Shown here one piece after another: positions 24,664 through 32,640 of a stretch of 64,000 bases of DNA. Source of the stretch: Microvirga soli (GTDB lineage: Bacteria; Pseudomonadota; Alphaproteobacteria; Rhizobiales; Beijerinckiaceae); contig NZ_JAERQE010000025.1 of the NCBI RefSeq assembly GCF_016734765.1, forward strand, positions 1 to 64,000. Direction: 5' to 3'. Positions within the stretch are counted from its first letter, which is position 1. Every line of letters begins with the position of its first letter. A model generated the notes under the pieces. That model ran no database searches, had not been told where the DNA came from, and saw only the letters and a list, made by a program, of their open reading frames with translations. The position numbers and the translations under genes are program-made.

Positions 24664-25926
24664 TTATCGGCCTTCGTAAGAAATGCGGTAGACGGCACCG
24701 GCGGTGTCATCGGAGACGAGCAGAGACCCGTCAGGCAGCATGGCCACGTCCACGGGCCTGCCGAGATATTCGCCATTTTCCGTGAGCCACCCCTCCGCGA
24801 AGACCTGCGGCTTGTCCGCCGTGCCGTCCGGCTTAACCGGGGTGAACATCACACGCGCGCCGATCGGCTTAGTTCTATTCCAGGAGCCGTGCTGGGCCGT
24901 GAAGATTCCGCCCTGATAGGTCTGAGGGAACATGCGGCCCGTATAGAACATCATGCCGAGATCGGCCGCATGAGGATCCGTCTCCGCTTGCGGCCCGACA
25001 ACGCCTGCCGGAACCTGATCGTCCTTGTACTCCACCGTGCGGACCGTGCCGCCGCCGTAATAAGGAAAGCCGAAGTTCTGCCCCTGGCTTGCAATCCGGT
25101 TGATCTCGCCGGGAGGCTGATCGTCGCCCATGCCGTCGACCTGGTTATCGGTGAACCACAGGGACTTGTCGGCCGGGTTGAAATCCATGCCGACGGAGTT
25201 GCGGATACCCGTTGCATAAACTTCGCGGTTCTTGCCGTCCTGATCCATGCGGATGATGCCGCCGATGCCCGTGCGCTTATAGAGATCGAGCTTCTCCTTC
25301 GCCGGCACGTTGAAAGGCTGGCCCAGGGCAACATAGAGCTTGTTATCAGGCCCGATCCGACAGACCCGCGCCGTATGGTTGAAGCTTTCCTCTGCAGGCG
25401 GAATCAGGTCTCCCTGCTTTGCAACGACGAAGGCGGCGACATCCGGTCCTTCGTAGAAGAATTCCGCAGCGGGGAACTGCAGCACCCGGTTCTGCTCCAC
25501 CACATAGAGCATGCCGTCTCGGGAGAAGCAGACGCCGTTCGGGATCTTCATCGCAATCGACGGAGCGAACTGCTTGACCTCATCGGCAACGCGATCCTTG
25601 TCGCGATCCGTCACAACGTAAACGTTGTTCTTTCTCGTGCCGACGAAGACCACACTGGCATTAGGACCCACAGCCATATGGCGCGCATCAGGCACGACAG
25701 CGTAGAGCTCGATCTTGAAGCCCGCTGGAAGCTGAATTTTCTCAAGATTGCGTCGCAGCGCATCCGCGCGGCGGCCCTCCTGAGCGATGGGCCTTGGTTC
25801 TTCGGTTCCCGTACTTTGGAATGAAGTCAGCTTCTCAAGATTGCTTGAAGGCTGAGCGGCGGGCTGGGCAAGGCTGGGGGACGCAAGAGCAACAATGGAA
25901 CCAGCAGCAAGCAGGATGGACTTCAT
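24664..25926 (-). CDS. PQQ-dependent sugar dehydrogenase (sorbosone/glucose dehydrogenase family)
   Basis: A 420-residue periplasmic protein with a signal peptide (cut near residue 21) and a six-bladed propeller of the soluble glucose/sorbosone dehydrogenase type. Visible elements are LPAGFKIELYA, HMAVGPNASVVFVGT, GVCFSRDGMLYVVEQNRV, GIRNSVGMDFNP and FAEGWLTENGEYLGRPVDVAMLPDGSLLVSDD. It should oxidise a sugar or alcohol using PQQ and pass electrons to the cytochrome c encoded just downstream. The substrate is not evident. No PQQ biosynthesis genes are in the window. Confidence 0.88.
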   Translation of the reverse strand: MKSILLAAGSIVALASPSLAQPAAQPSSNLEKLTSFQSTGTEEPRPIAQEGRRADALRRNLEKIQLPAGFKIELYAVVPDARHMAVGPNASVVFVGTRKNNVYVVTDRDKDRVADEVKQFAPSIAMKIPNGVCFSRDGMLYVVEQNRVLQFPAAEFFYEGPDVAAFVVAKQGDLIPPAEESFNHTARVCRIGPDNKLYVALGQPFNVPAKEKLDLYKRTGIGGIIRMDQDGKNREVYATGIRNSVGMDFNPADKSLWFTDNQVDGMGDDQPPGEINRIASQGQNFGFPYYGGGTVRTVEYKDDQVPAGVVGPQAETDPHAADLGMMFYTGRMFPQTYQGGIFTAQHGSWNRTKPIGARVMFTPVKPDGTADKPQVFAEGWLTENGEYLGRPVDVAMLPDGSLLVSDDTAGAVYRISYEGR

Positions 25927-26058
25927 CGTTTCCTCCCATAAGCGCCCCCTTGCAGTTCTTTGTTATGATCGTTGCGCGGATTGTTTCCGTCTTGGGCATT
26001 GGCCGGTCTTCAATAAGCTCAAGCTTATGACGTAGAGGTAGATGAAGTAAACACAAAG

Positions 26059-26085
26059 AAAAGGGGCCGCGAAGCGGCCCCGACT
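26059..26085 (-). terminator. Terminator of the stress-protein gene
   Basis: GGGGCCGC (26063-26070) / GCGGCCCC (26074-26081) with a GAA loop. Read on the minus strand it is followed by TTTTCTTTG, giving a classical terminator 27 bases after the stop of the gene at 26108. Confidence 0.82.
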
Positions 26086-26107
26086 ACTCACTGCCTTGCG
26101 AGCATGA

Positions 26108-26611
26108 TCAACTTAAGTTGACTTTTGCCTGATCGCCTGGCTTCGGCGACTCGCCCGTCACGACGGCCTTCGCGTAGCCGTAGAGATGCACCAAGGTCGA
26201 GGATGGGCTGTCCCAGTACTCGCCCTTGGCGGGATGCACCCGGATCAGGGCGATCTGCGGATCGTCCGTGCCTTTCGGGAACCAGGCGCGCAGGGGCTCG
26301 GACCACTTCTCCTCGATCTTCGCCTTGTCGCGCACGATCTCGGCCTTGCCCGACACCGACACATAGGTCTGGGTCTTCGGGTCGCTGTAGGCGAGGTTGA
26401 CCTCGTTGTCGCGGGAGATCTCCGTCATCTTGGGAGACTGGATCTGGGTGAAGAACCAGAGGTCGCCATGCTCATCAGCGTCCTGGCTGTGCATAGGCCG
26501 GCTGTGCAGGGTGCCGTCGGTGTCGACGGTGGTCATCATGGCGATCTTCACGTCCTTGATCAGTTCATAAAGCTTCGCAGCATTCGGGTCGTTATGGCCG
26601 TGCTGGTGCAT
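26108..26611 (-). CDS. Pyridoxamine 5'-phosphate oxidase-fold general stress protein
   Basis: A 167-residue member of the general stress protein 26 branch of the PNPOx-like split-barrel flavoproteins. Landmarks are KLYELIKDVKIAMMTTVDTDGTLHSRPMHSQ near residues 15-45, LWFFTQIQSPKMTEI, VNLAYSDPKTQTYVSVSG and WDSPSSTLVHLYGYAKA. The start is ATG 26611 (MHQHGHND), preceded by GAGGAGACG; the upstream extension has no support. It is probably a flavin-binding protein induced by stress. The precise reaction is unknown. Confidence 0.9.
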   Translation of the reverse strand: MHQHGHNDPNAAKLYELIKDVKIAMMTTVDTDGTLHSRPMHSQDADEHGDLWFFTQIQSPKMTEISRDNEVNLAYSDPKTQTYVSVSGKAEIVRDKAKIEEKWSEPLRAWFPKGTDDPQIALIRVHPAKGEYWDSPSSTLVHLYGYAKAVVTGESPKPGDQAKVNLS

Positions 26612-26794
26612 TCTCGTCTCCTCGATTGATGTCGTACGCCCGGGATGCGATTGGCGAAGGCAGCCACTCGGCCGGTCGAGCCGGCTCCCGAGGGATCGGG
26701 TGAACAACGGACAAGGTGGGCTTTGGTTCGGAATACCGCCTCTTCTCGGCGGGAATGCCTTAACGAACCGCCCGGCAGCCTATAGATGTCACTA

Positions 26795-26928
26795 AAGCAT
26801 CGGACCCAAAAGTGGACTTGCACTTTTGGGACCAATCCGATGCTTCCTCTATAATCGAGAGCATCGTTCGGAGCGGAAAACCGGGTCCACTTTTCGCTAG
26901 CGCGGCCCGCTGGGTCCGCACGATGCTT
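26795..26928. repeat. Dispersed palindromic repeats (RIME-like), two units
   Basis: Unit 1 (26795-26845): AAGCATCGGA pairs with TCCGATGCTT, and CCCAAAAGTG with CACTTTTGGG. Unit 2 (26860-26928) is bounded by AGCATCGT and ACGATGCT around a GGGTCCACTTTT core. The AGCATCG...AAAAGTGG wording recurs at 40817. These are typical non-coding palindromic repeats of Rhizobiales. They fill most of the 353-base gap before the mrp gene. Confidence 0.75.
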
Positions 26929-26964
26929 TAGAACCACGCCTTGAACGGCCCAGGAGATGACGAA

Positions 26965-28092
26965 GTGGCAATCACCCGTGAGCATGTGCTGCAGGCCCTA
27001 TCGACTGTCCCAGTCGACGCGAACGGAACCGACCTCGCGGCATCGGGACGCCTGTCCGACGTCGTCGTGGACGATGCCGGCCGGGTCATGTTCTCAATCA
27101 CCATCGATCCGTCCGAGGCTGCCAACATGGAGCGCGTGCGCCAGGCTGCGGTGACGGCCGTCCAAGGCCTGCCGGCAGTCAAAGGCGTCTTTGCCAGCCT
27201 GACGGCCGACCGGCCGGCCGGTTCGGGCACCTCGGCAACCGCCTCTGGTGCGCCCCAGCGCCCCCGCTCGGCAGCGCAGCCCAAGAACCAGCGCATTCCG
27301 GGCGTGCAACACGTGATCGCGGTGGCATCGGGCAAGGGCGGGGTCGGCAAGTCCACCACCGCCTGCAACCTCGCCCTCGGCCTGAAGGCGCTCGGGTTGA
27401 AAGTGGGCCTGCTCGATGCGGATATCTACGGCCCTTCCATGCCGAAGCTGCTTGGCATCCACGGCAAGCCCCGCCTTTTGGAGAACCGGATCCTGGAGCC
27501 CATGGAGGCCTATGGGATCAAGGTCATGTCCATCGGGTTCCTGGTGGAGGAAGAAGCCGCCATGATCTGGCGCGGCCCCATGGTGATGTCGGCCATCACC
27601 CAGATGCTGCGGGAGGTCGCCTGGGGCGATCTCGATGTACTCGTGGTGGATATGCCGCCGGGCACGGGCGATGCGCAGCTTACCATGGCCCAGGCGACAC
27701 CCCTCGCCGGTGCTGTCATCGTGTCCACCCCCCAGGATCTCGCCCTCATTGATGCCCGGCGTGGGGTGTCCATGTTCAAGCGGGTGGAGATCCCGATCCT
27801 TGGCATCGTCGAGAACATGGCGACCTTCGTCTGCCCCCATTGCGGGCAGAGCTCGCATATTTTCGGTCACGGGGGAGCAAGGGACGAGGCGGCGCGTCTC
27901 GGCGTGCCGTTCCTCGGCGAGGTCCCGCTCAACATGACGATCCGTGAGCTGTCCGATGCCGGCCGGCCCGTGGTCGTCGCGGAGCCGGAAGGACCGCATG
28001 CCGGAACCTATCGAGACATCGCGCAGCAGGTCTGGACCGCCCTCTCGGGTGGCGCTGCCGCGCGCCCTGCCCCGCGGATCGTCATCGAGTGA
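26965..28092 (+). CDS. mrp: Mrp/NBP35 family iron-sulfur carrier ATPase (ApbC)
   Basis: A protein of about 375 residues that binds and delivers iron-sulfur clusters. An N-terminal DUF59/MIP18-like domain (residues 1-85) leads to the P-loop ATPase with the deviant Walker A GKGGVGKST near residue 115. ADIYGPSMPKLLG, VVDMPPGTGDAQLTM and the cluster-binding CPHCG near residue 287 follow. GTG 26965 is preferred because AGGAG lies about 9 bases upstream; TTG 26941 opens the longer frame. It overlaps mobA by 4 bases, forming an Mrp-MobA-TusA unit. Confidence 0.93.
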   Translation: MAITREHVLQALSTVPVDANGTDLAASGRLSDVVVDDAGRVMFSITIDPSEAANMERVRQAAVTAVQGLPAVKGVFASLTADRPAGSGTSATASGAPQRPRSAAQPKNQRIPGVQHVIAVASGKGGVGKSTTACNLALGLKALGLKVGLLDADIYGPSMPKLLGIHGKPRLLENRILEPMEAYGIKVMSIGFLVEEEAAMIWRGPMVMSAITQMLREVAWGDLDVLVVDMPPGTGDAQLTMAQATPLAGAVIVSTPQDLALIDARRGVSMFKRVEIPILGIVENMATFVCPHCGQSSHIFGHGGARDEAARLGVPFLGEVPLNMTIRELSDAGRPVVVAEPEGPHAGTYRDIAQQVWTALSGGAAARPAPRIVIE

Positions 28093-28733
28093 GCGTACCC
28101 GGCATGAGCCTGCCTCCTCCGACCCTCGGCGTCATCCTGGCAGGCGGGCTCTCGCGGCGCATGGGCGGCAACGACAAGGCTCTTCTGCCTCTTGCAGGGC
28201 GGCCCTTGGTGGAGCACGCGGTTGAGCGCCTTGGCCCGCAATGCAGGAGGGTGATCCTAAACGCCAACTGCGATCCTGACCTGTTCGCTCAGATGGGGCT
28301 TCCCGTCGTCCCAGATTCCATTCTAGGCCATCCGGGGCCGCTTGCCGGAATCTTGGCCGCTCTCGAGTGGAGCGCCGCTCATCGGCCGGACATCGCCTGG
28401 GTTGTAAGCGCACCGGCCGACACGCCCTTCCTCCCGGGGGATCTGGTGCTGCGGCTGCACGAGGGTTGCGAGGAAAGCCGCAAGCCCATCGCCTGTGCCG
28501 CCTCGGGTTCACAGACCCATTTCGCCGTGGGCCTCTGGCCGATCTCATTGCGACACGATCTGCGGCATTCTCTTGTCGAAAGGGGCATGCGCAGCATCAG
28601 GGAATGGCTGAACGATCATGGGCATGCCGAAGTGTCGTGGCCGGTGGACCCAATCGATCCGTTCTTCAACATCAACACGCCCGAGGACCTGAGCCATGCA
28701 GAGAGTTTGGCCTTACAGGAGGCGAGGCAATGA
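28089..28733 (+). CDS. mobA: Molybdenum cofactor guanylyltransferase MobA
   Basis: A 214-residue nucleotidyltransferase that adds GMP to molybdopterin to make the guanine dinucleotide cofactor. It has the LAGGLSRRMGGNDKALLPL signature near residues 18-36, the SAPADTPFLP metal-binding strand near residue 102 and FFNINTPEDL near the C-terminus. GTG 28089 overlaps the mrp stop (GTGA); ATG 28104 is an alternative start. The end overlaps tusA by 4 bases (ATGA). Confidence 0.93.
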   Translation: MSVPGMSLPPPTLGVILAGGLSRRMGGNDKALLPLAGRPLVEHAVERLGPQCRRVILNANCDPDLFAQMGLPVVPDSILGHPGPLAGILAALEWSAAHRPDIAWVVSAPADTPFLPGDLVLRLHEGCEESRKPIACAASGSQTHFAVGLWPISLRHDLRHSLVERGMRSIREWLNDHGHAEVSWPVDPIDPFFNINTPEDLSHAESLALQEARQ

Positions 28734-28960
28734 CCGAGCTTGATCTGTCCGGCCTGAAATGCCCCCTGCCGGTCCTGCGCACCCGCAAAGCCCTTCATGC
28801 CATGCAGCCCGGCAGCCTGCTGAGGGTCGTCTGCACGGACCCCTTGGCCGGCATTGATGTTCCGAACCTGATCCGCGAAACAGGCGACATTCTGGAGGAT
28901 CAACGGCAGGAGAACGCCGCGATCAGCTTCGTGATCCGCAAGGCCGGCCCGCCGGCATGA
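28730..28960 (+). CDS. tusA: TusA family sulfur carrier protein
   Basis: A 76-residue TusA/SirA protein. The sulfur-carrying cysteine is in LDLSGLKCPLPVLRTRKAL (C11), the invariant CPxP motif, followed by the LRVVCTDPLAGIDVPNLI strand-helix region. It overlaps the mobA stop by ATGA, so translation is coupled. TusA proteins pass persulfide sulfur for tRNA thiolation and are also linked to molybdenum cofactor and iron-sulfur assembly. The pairing with mrp and mobA points to the latter role. Confidence 0.92.
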   Translation: MTELDLSGLKCPLPVLRTRKALHAMQPGSLLRVVCTDPLAGIDVPNLIRETGDILEDQRQENAAISFVIRKAGPPA

Positions 28961-28961
28961 C

Positions 28962-28988
28962 AAAGGCCCGGCAATGCCGGGCCTTTTA
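28962..28988. terminator. Bidirectional terminator
   Basis: An 11-base perfect stem AAAGGCCCGGC (28962-28972) / GCCGGGCCTTT (28976-28986) with an AAT loop sits between the convergent tusA and csbD-like genes. It is T-rich on the plus side, with the last stem bases serving as the T-run. Confidence 0.85.
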
Positions 28989-29003
28989 TCAACGTCCCGA
29001 GGA

Positions 29004-29180
29004 TCAGGTGTCCTTGCGGAGCGAATCCTTGATCCCACCAATGGTGTTCTGGATCTTGCCCTCGGTCTTATCCATCTTGCCTTCAGTTTCCATCTTCGAG
29101 TCGCCAAGAGCCTTGCCGAGCCCTTCCTTCACCCGACCCTTGATGTTCTTCATGCTGCCTTCGCTGCGATCGCGATCCAT
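29004..29180 (-). CDS. CsbD family stress protein
   Basis: A 58-residue hydrophilic protein starting at ATG 29180. It contains the CsbD pattern: MKNIKGRVKEGLGKALGDSK, then MDKTEGKIQNTIGGIKDSLRK. CsbD proteins are small, highly charged and usually induced in general stress; their molecular action is unknown. The gene shares the bidirectional terminator with tusA. Frame, start and stop were read by hand on the minus strand, and length and composition are normal for the family. Confidence 0.9.
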   Translation of the reverse strand: MDRDRSEGSMKNIKGRVKEGLGKALGDSKMETEGKMDKTEGKIQNTIGGIKDSLRKDT

Positions 29181-29515
29181 GTCTGTCTCCCAGTGTTACC
29201 ATCTGAGATATCAACGCCTATAGACACCAATAGTTCTTGCAGAATATCGATATCATCAATGTTTATCGAGCAAACTGACTTTGCCATCACGCGAAGCAAA
29301 CGCAACGCGGAAGAAAGATGGGAAACTCTTGCTATTCCTTCTACTGCGCGCTCAGCGACACCGCCACGCTTTTACCTTCACACGTGCAATCATTACATAG
29401 ATATGTGTTCCACGGCACATCGGCGCCGTGGAACGCTTGTCGGGGGATGGACATCGGATATTAGCGCTCTAATTCGGAACGACTCGTAAGATTACGTTAT
29501 AAAGTTATAGGTTGC
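29181..29515. other. Intergenic region upstream of csbD-like and kinase genes
   Basis: 335 bases, less GC-rich than its surroundings. It holds the divergent promoters of the csbD-like gene and the histidine kinase. No clear operator, RNA or open frame with a supported start was found. Confidence 0.4.
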
Positions 29516-30322
29516 GTGTTCGTGTCCGCTGCTCGACCATCCAAATCGTCACTGAAATCCCTTCGTCATGCTGCGTCTCGCTCGGGAACGCGTGGGAAGG
29601 CGCCTCCACTGGATCGTTTGGCACTGCTGGCGCATCAGCTCCGGACGCCCCTGTCGACGATCAACGCTCTGGCGCAGGGGCTCATAAGACGGGCCGACCG
29701 GCTCAGCCCCATCGACGTTCAAACCAGAGCCGAGAAGATCTGGCGGGCGAGCCTGCGGCTCGATGAGCTGGTGGAGACGATCTTATCCTACACCCGCGCC
29801 AGCGCCAGCGCCAGCGCCAGCGCCAGCGCCGGCGGAATCGTGCTCAATCCCAGCGAGTTCAACCCTCTGGAACTCATCAAGCGGGTCTGTCGCGAACAGG
29901 GAGGTCAGGAACCCGACCGGCCCATTCATCTCGATATCAGGGACCTGCCCGAGGTGATCATCGGCGATCAGGTTCTGCTGGAACAGGCGCTCGTCATCGT
30001 CGTGTCGAACGCCATGAAGTATTCCCGGCCGGATCAGCAGATCGACGTGACGGCCCGTGGGGAAGACAGCATGGTCAGGATCACCGTCAAGGATCGTGGC
30101 ATCGGCATCTCGGAGCGGGATCTGCCTTTCATTCTGCAGCCTTTCTTTCGCGGCCGGAATGCCAAGAAGCTGCCCGGCACTGGCCTGGGCCTAAGCCTTG
30201 CCTGGTACATCCTCAAGCTCCATGGCGGAAACCTTGAGGTGGACAGTCGCGAGAAGCGCGGCACCAAGGTGAGCCTGATCGTGCCGGAAACGAACACGAC
30301 GGGACTCAGCTACTCCATCTGA
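29516..30322 (+). CDS. Orphan soluble sensor histidine kinase
   Basis: A 268-residue histidine kinase core without a membrane segment or recognisable sensor domain. The phospho-acceptor histidine is in LLAHQLRTPLSTI near residue 41. The ATP-binding domain shows VVSNAMKYSRPD (N box), DRGIGI (G1), FFRG (F box) and GTGLGLSLAWYI (G2). A linker of five Ala-Ser pairs near residue 96 is encoded by a hexanucleotide tandem repeat. GTG 29516 is the start; there is no response regulator next to it. It may pair with a distant regulator or with the LuxR-type proteins of this window. Confidence 0.85.
   Translation: MFVSAARPSKSSLKSLRHAASRSGTRGKAPPLDRLALLAHQLRTPLSTINALAQGLIRRADRLSPIDVQTRAEKIWRASLRLDELVETILSYTRASASASASASAGGIVLNPSEFNPLELIKRVCREQGGQEPDRPIHLDIRDLPEVIIGDQVLLEQALVIVVSNAMKYSRPDQQIDVTARGEDSMVRITVKDRGIGISERDLPFILQPFFRGRNAKKLPGTGLGLSLAWYILKLHGGNLEVDSREKRGTKVSLIVPETNTTGLSYSI
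29796..29830 (+). repeat. Hexanucleotide tandem repeat in the kinase gene
   Basis: Five perfect GCGCCA units from 29796 to 29825 plus a partial sixth encode an Ala-Ser linker between the dimerisation and ATPase domains. Because the unit is six bases, copy-number change would alter linker length without shifting the frame. Confidence 0.85.
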
Positions 30323-30336
30323 AGACATTCCGACTG

Positions 30337-31590
30337 TTATGGACGGATGAGAATGCAGCGAAAGTCATTCACGTTGGTCAGCGTCGGCCCTGTCACAACG
30401 AGCCTGTCGAGCTGCGCGAACGCCGTGTAGGCGTCATTCCGCTCGAGATGGGCGGTGAGGTCGATGCCCTTTGCCCGGGCGCTCTCGATCAGGCTGCCAT
30501 CGCACCAGGCGCCTGCATTCTCCTCCGACCCATCGATGCCATCGGTATCGCACGCAATGGCAGAGATCCCGCTCTCGCCTTTCAGGGAAAGAGCCAGGGA
30601 CAGCAGGAATTCGGCGTTGCGGCCGCCACGTCCCTGGCCGCGGACCGTCACGGTGGTCTCGCCGCCCGACAGGAGGACACAAGGCGCTCGGGCAGGTTCT
30701 CCATGCATGAGCGCCGAGTGTGCAATGCCGGCCATGACGCGCCCGACCTCGCGCGCTTCTCCTTCCAGGGCATCGCCGAGAACGAGAGTGTTCAGGCCCA
30801 ACTCACGCGCCTTGGCGGCTGCTGCATCGAGCGCCATCTTGGGGGTCGCCAGCATATGAACAGCACCACCCGCCACAGGCTCCGTGACAGCACTCGCTCG
30901 GATGGTCTGCACCACATGGCTCGGCACATCGATGTTGTACCGGAGCAGGATCCCAAGGGCGACCTCCGGGTCGATCCTCTCGGGGATCGTCGGGCCCGAT
31001 CCGATGCTGGCAGGATCATCCCCCGGCACGTCGGAGATCAGGTAGGTGACGAGCTGCGCCCGGCCTGCGGCTGCTGCCAGCCTGCCCCCCTTGATGGCCG
31101 AGAGCGACTTGCGCACGAGATTCATCTCGCCGATGGGCGCACCGGATTTCAGCAGGGCACGGTTCAGGGCCTGCTTGTCGGCGAGCGTCACGCCCTCGGC
31201 CGGCAGGGACAGGAGCGCCGAGGCTCCACCCGACATCAGGCAGACGACAAGATCGTCCGGTCCCGCCTCCTGGGCGAGCGCAAGAATTCGTTTCGCCGCC
31301 TGCAGACCGGCCTCGTCGGGAACAGGATGGGCCGCCTCCACGATCTCGATCGATTGTGTTGGCACTGCGTGTCCGTAGCGGGTGACCACAAGCCCCTCGC
31401 AGGTTCCGCCGGTGCGGGCCCAGGCCTCCTCGAAGGCCGCCGCCATACGGGCCGACGCTTTGCCGGCCCCGAGCACGATGGTCCGCCCCTTTGGCTTCTC
31501 AGGAAGGCGGCCGTCGAATTTTCCATCGGGAAGCGCCGCCTGCAGGGCTGCTTCGAACAAGGCATGGAGGATGTCGCGATCATTGTGCAT
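30337..31590 (-). CDS. Glycerate 2-kinase (MOFRL/DUF4147 family)
   Basis: A 417-residue glycerate kinase (TtuD/GckA type) converting D-glycerate to 2-phosphoglycerate. The N-terminal DUF4147 domain shows IVLGAGKASARMA near residue 38 and CLMSGGASALLSLP near residue 117. The loop LISDVPGDDPASIGSGPT follows near residue 185. The C-terminal MOFRL region has VLLSGGETTVTVRG and GGRNAEFLLSLAL. It feeds serine-cycle, tartrate or glyoxylate-derived carbon into glycolysis. It is convergent with the kinase gene, leaving only 14 bases between stops. Confidence 0.92.
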   Translation of the reverse strand: MHNDRDILHALFEAALQAALPDGKFDGRLPEKPKGRTIVLGAGKASARMAAAFEEAWARTGGTCEGLVVTRYGHAVPTQSIEIVEAAHPVPDEAGLQAAKRILALAQEAGPDDLVVCLMSGGASALLSLPAEGVTLADKQALNRALLKSGAPIGEMNLVRKSLSAIKGGRLAAAAGRAQLVTYLISDVPGDDPASIGSGPTIPERIDPEVALGILLRYNIDVPSHVVQTIRASAVTEPVAGGAVHMLATPKMALDAAAAKARELGLNTLVLGDALEGEAREVGRVMAGIAHSALMHGEPARAPCVLLSGGETTVTVRGQGRGGRNAEFLLSLALSLKGESGISAIACDTDGIDGSEENAGAWCDGSLIESARAKGIDLTAHLERNDAYTAFAQLDRLVVTGPTLTNVNDFRCILIRP

Positions 31591-31709
31591 GAGGTCACTT
31601 TACGTGAGAAATCGCGCCCGTGAAGCCTGTCGAGAGCACCGATCAAAGGTCTTGGAGGCTGCCCCTCGCTTGTGCTTAAAGAACCACCGTTAGCCGTCTC
31701 ACCATTCCG

Positions 31710-32579
31710 ATGACAGCTGCTTTCAACAAGGATGCCCCTAACGATGCCGCTCTCCTGCCCCTCTATCCTGGAACTCGTGACATGAAGCCTCTCTCGCAGC
31801 TTCCGCTGGCGGCGGCACGCTCTATTCGCGTGGTGCTGACCGACATCGACGATACGGTGACCACGGAGGGACTGCTGACGGCGAAGGCCTATGGGGCGCT
31901 TGAAGAGCTGCATCGTGCAGGCTTCATCGTCATCCCGGTCACCGGTCGTCCGGCGGGCTGGTGCGATCACATCGCCCGCATGTGGCCGGTGGATGCGGTG
32001 GTGGGCGAGAACGGCGCCTTCTACTTCCGCTACGATCGCGAGCGGAAAAAGATGCAGCAGCACTTCTGGGCCAGCCCCGAGGAGCTGAGGCAGAACCGGA
32101 TCAGGCTCGATGCCATCGAGAAAGAGGTATTGGGCACCGTACCGGGCTGCGCGCTTGCCAGCGACCAGGCCTACCGCTTGGCGGATCTGGCCATCGACTT
32201 CTGCGAGGACGTGCCCGCTCTGCCGGAAACGGAAGTGAACCGGATCGTGTCCATCTTCGAGAAGGCCGGCGCACAGGCGAAGGTGAGCTCGATTCACGTG
32301 AACGGCTGGTTCGGCGAGTACAACAAGCTCAGCATGGCCAAGACCCTGTTGGCCGACATGTTCGGTATGGACTGGGAGCAGGCGAAAAACGCCGTGGTCT
32401 ACGCGGGCGATTCCCCCAATGACGAACCCATGTTCGAAGCATTCCCGTTCAGCGTCGGCGTGGCCAACATCCAGGCTTTCGCGCACCGGCTGACCCACAA
32501 ACCCGCTTACATCACGGCGGGCCACTCGGGCGAAGGCTTTGCGGAGCTCGCCGATCTGCTGCTCAAGGCAAAAGGCTAA
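31710..32579 (+). CDS. HAD superfamily (IIB) phosphatase
   Basis: A protein of up to 289 residues with the HAD catalytic aspartates in VVLTDIDDTVTTEG near residue 44, motif II in VIPVTGRPAG and motif IV in VVYAGDSPNDEPMF near residue 230. The large cap between them is of the Cof/sucrose-phosphatase (IIB) type. It resembles phosphatases of sugar phosphates. ATG 31710 opens the frame; ATG 31782 lies closer to the domain and may be the real start. The substrate is unknown. Confidence 0.88.
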   Translation: MTAAFNKDAPNDAALLPLYPGTRDMKPLSQLPLAAARSIRVVLTDIDDTVTTEGLLTAKAYGALEELHRAGFIVIPVTGRPAGWCDHIARMWPVDAVVGENGAFYFRYDRERKKMQQHFWASPEELRQNRIRLDAIEKEVLGTVPGCALASDQAYRLADLAIDFCEDVPALPETEVNRIVSIFEKAGAQAKVSSIHVNGWFGEYNKLSMAKTLLADMFGMDWEQAKNAVVYAGDSPNDEPMFEAFPFSVGVANIQAFAHRLTHKPAYITAGHSGEGFAELADLLLKAKG

Positions 32580-32605
32580 AAGGCTCTCCCTACCTCCAGG
32601 CAAGA

Positions 32606-32636
32606 AAAAGCCCGGCTGAGCCGGGCTTTTTTGTTT
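32606..32636. terminator. Bidirectional terminator
   Basis: Stem AAAAGCCCGGC (32606-32616) / GCCGGGCTTTT (32620-32630) with a TGA loop, followed by TTGTTT. It lies between the convergent HAD phosphatase and aldehyde dehydrogenase genes and works on both strands. Confidence 0.88.
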
Positions 32637-32640
32637 GCCG

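Noticed and set aside
29796..29830. Short tandem repeat considered as a CRISPR fragment
   Set aside because: The six-base unit without spacers lies in frame inside a kinase gene; it is a microsatellite.
31236..32603. A 455-residue minus-strand frame across the HAD phosphatase
   Set aside because: Shadow of the HAD gene and of the glycerate kinase start; no conserved motif.
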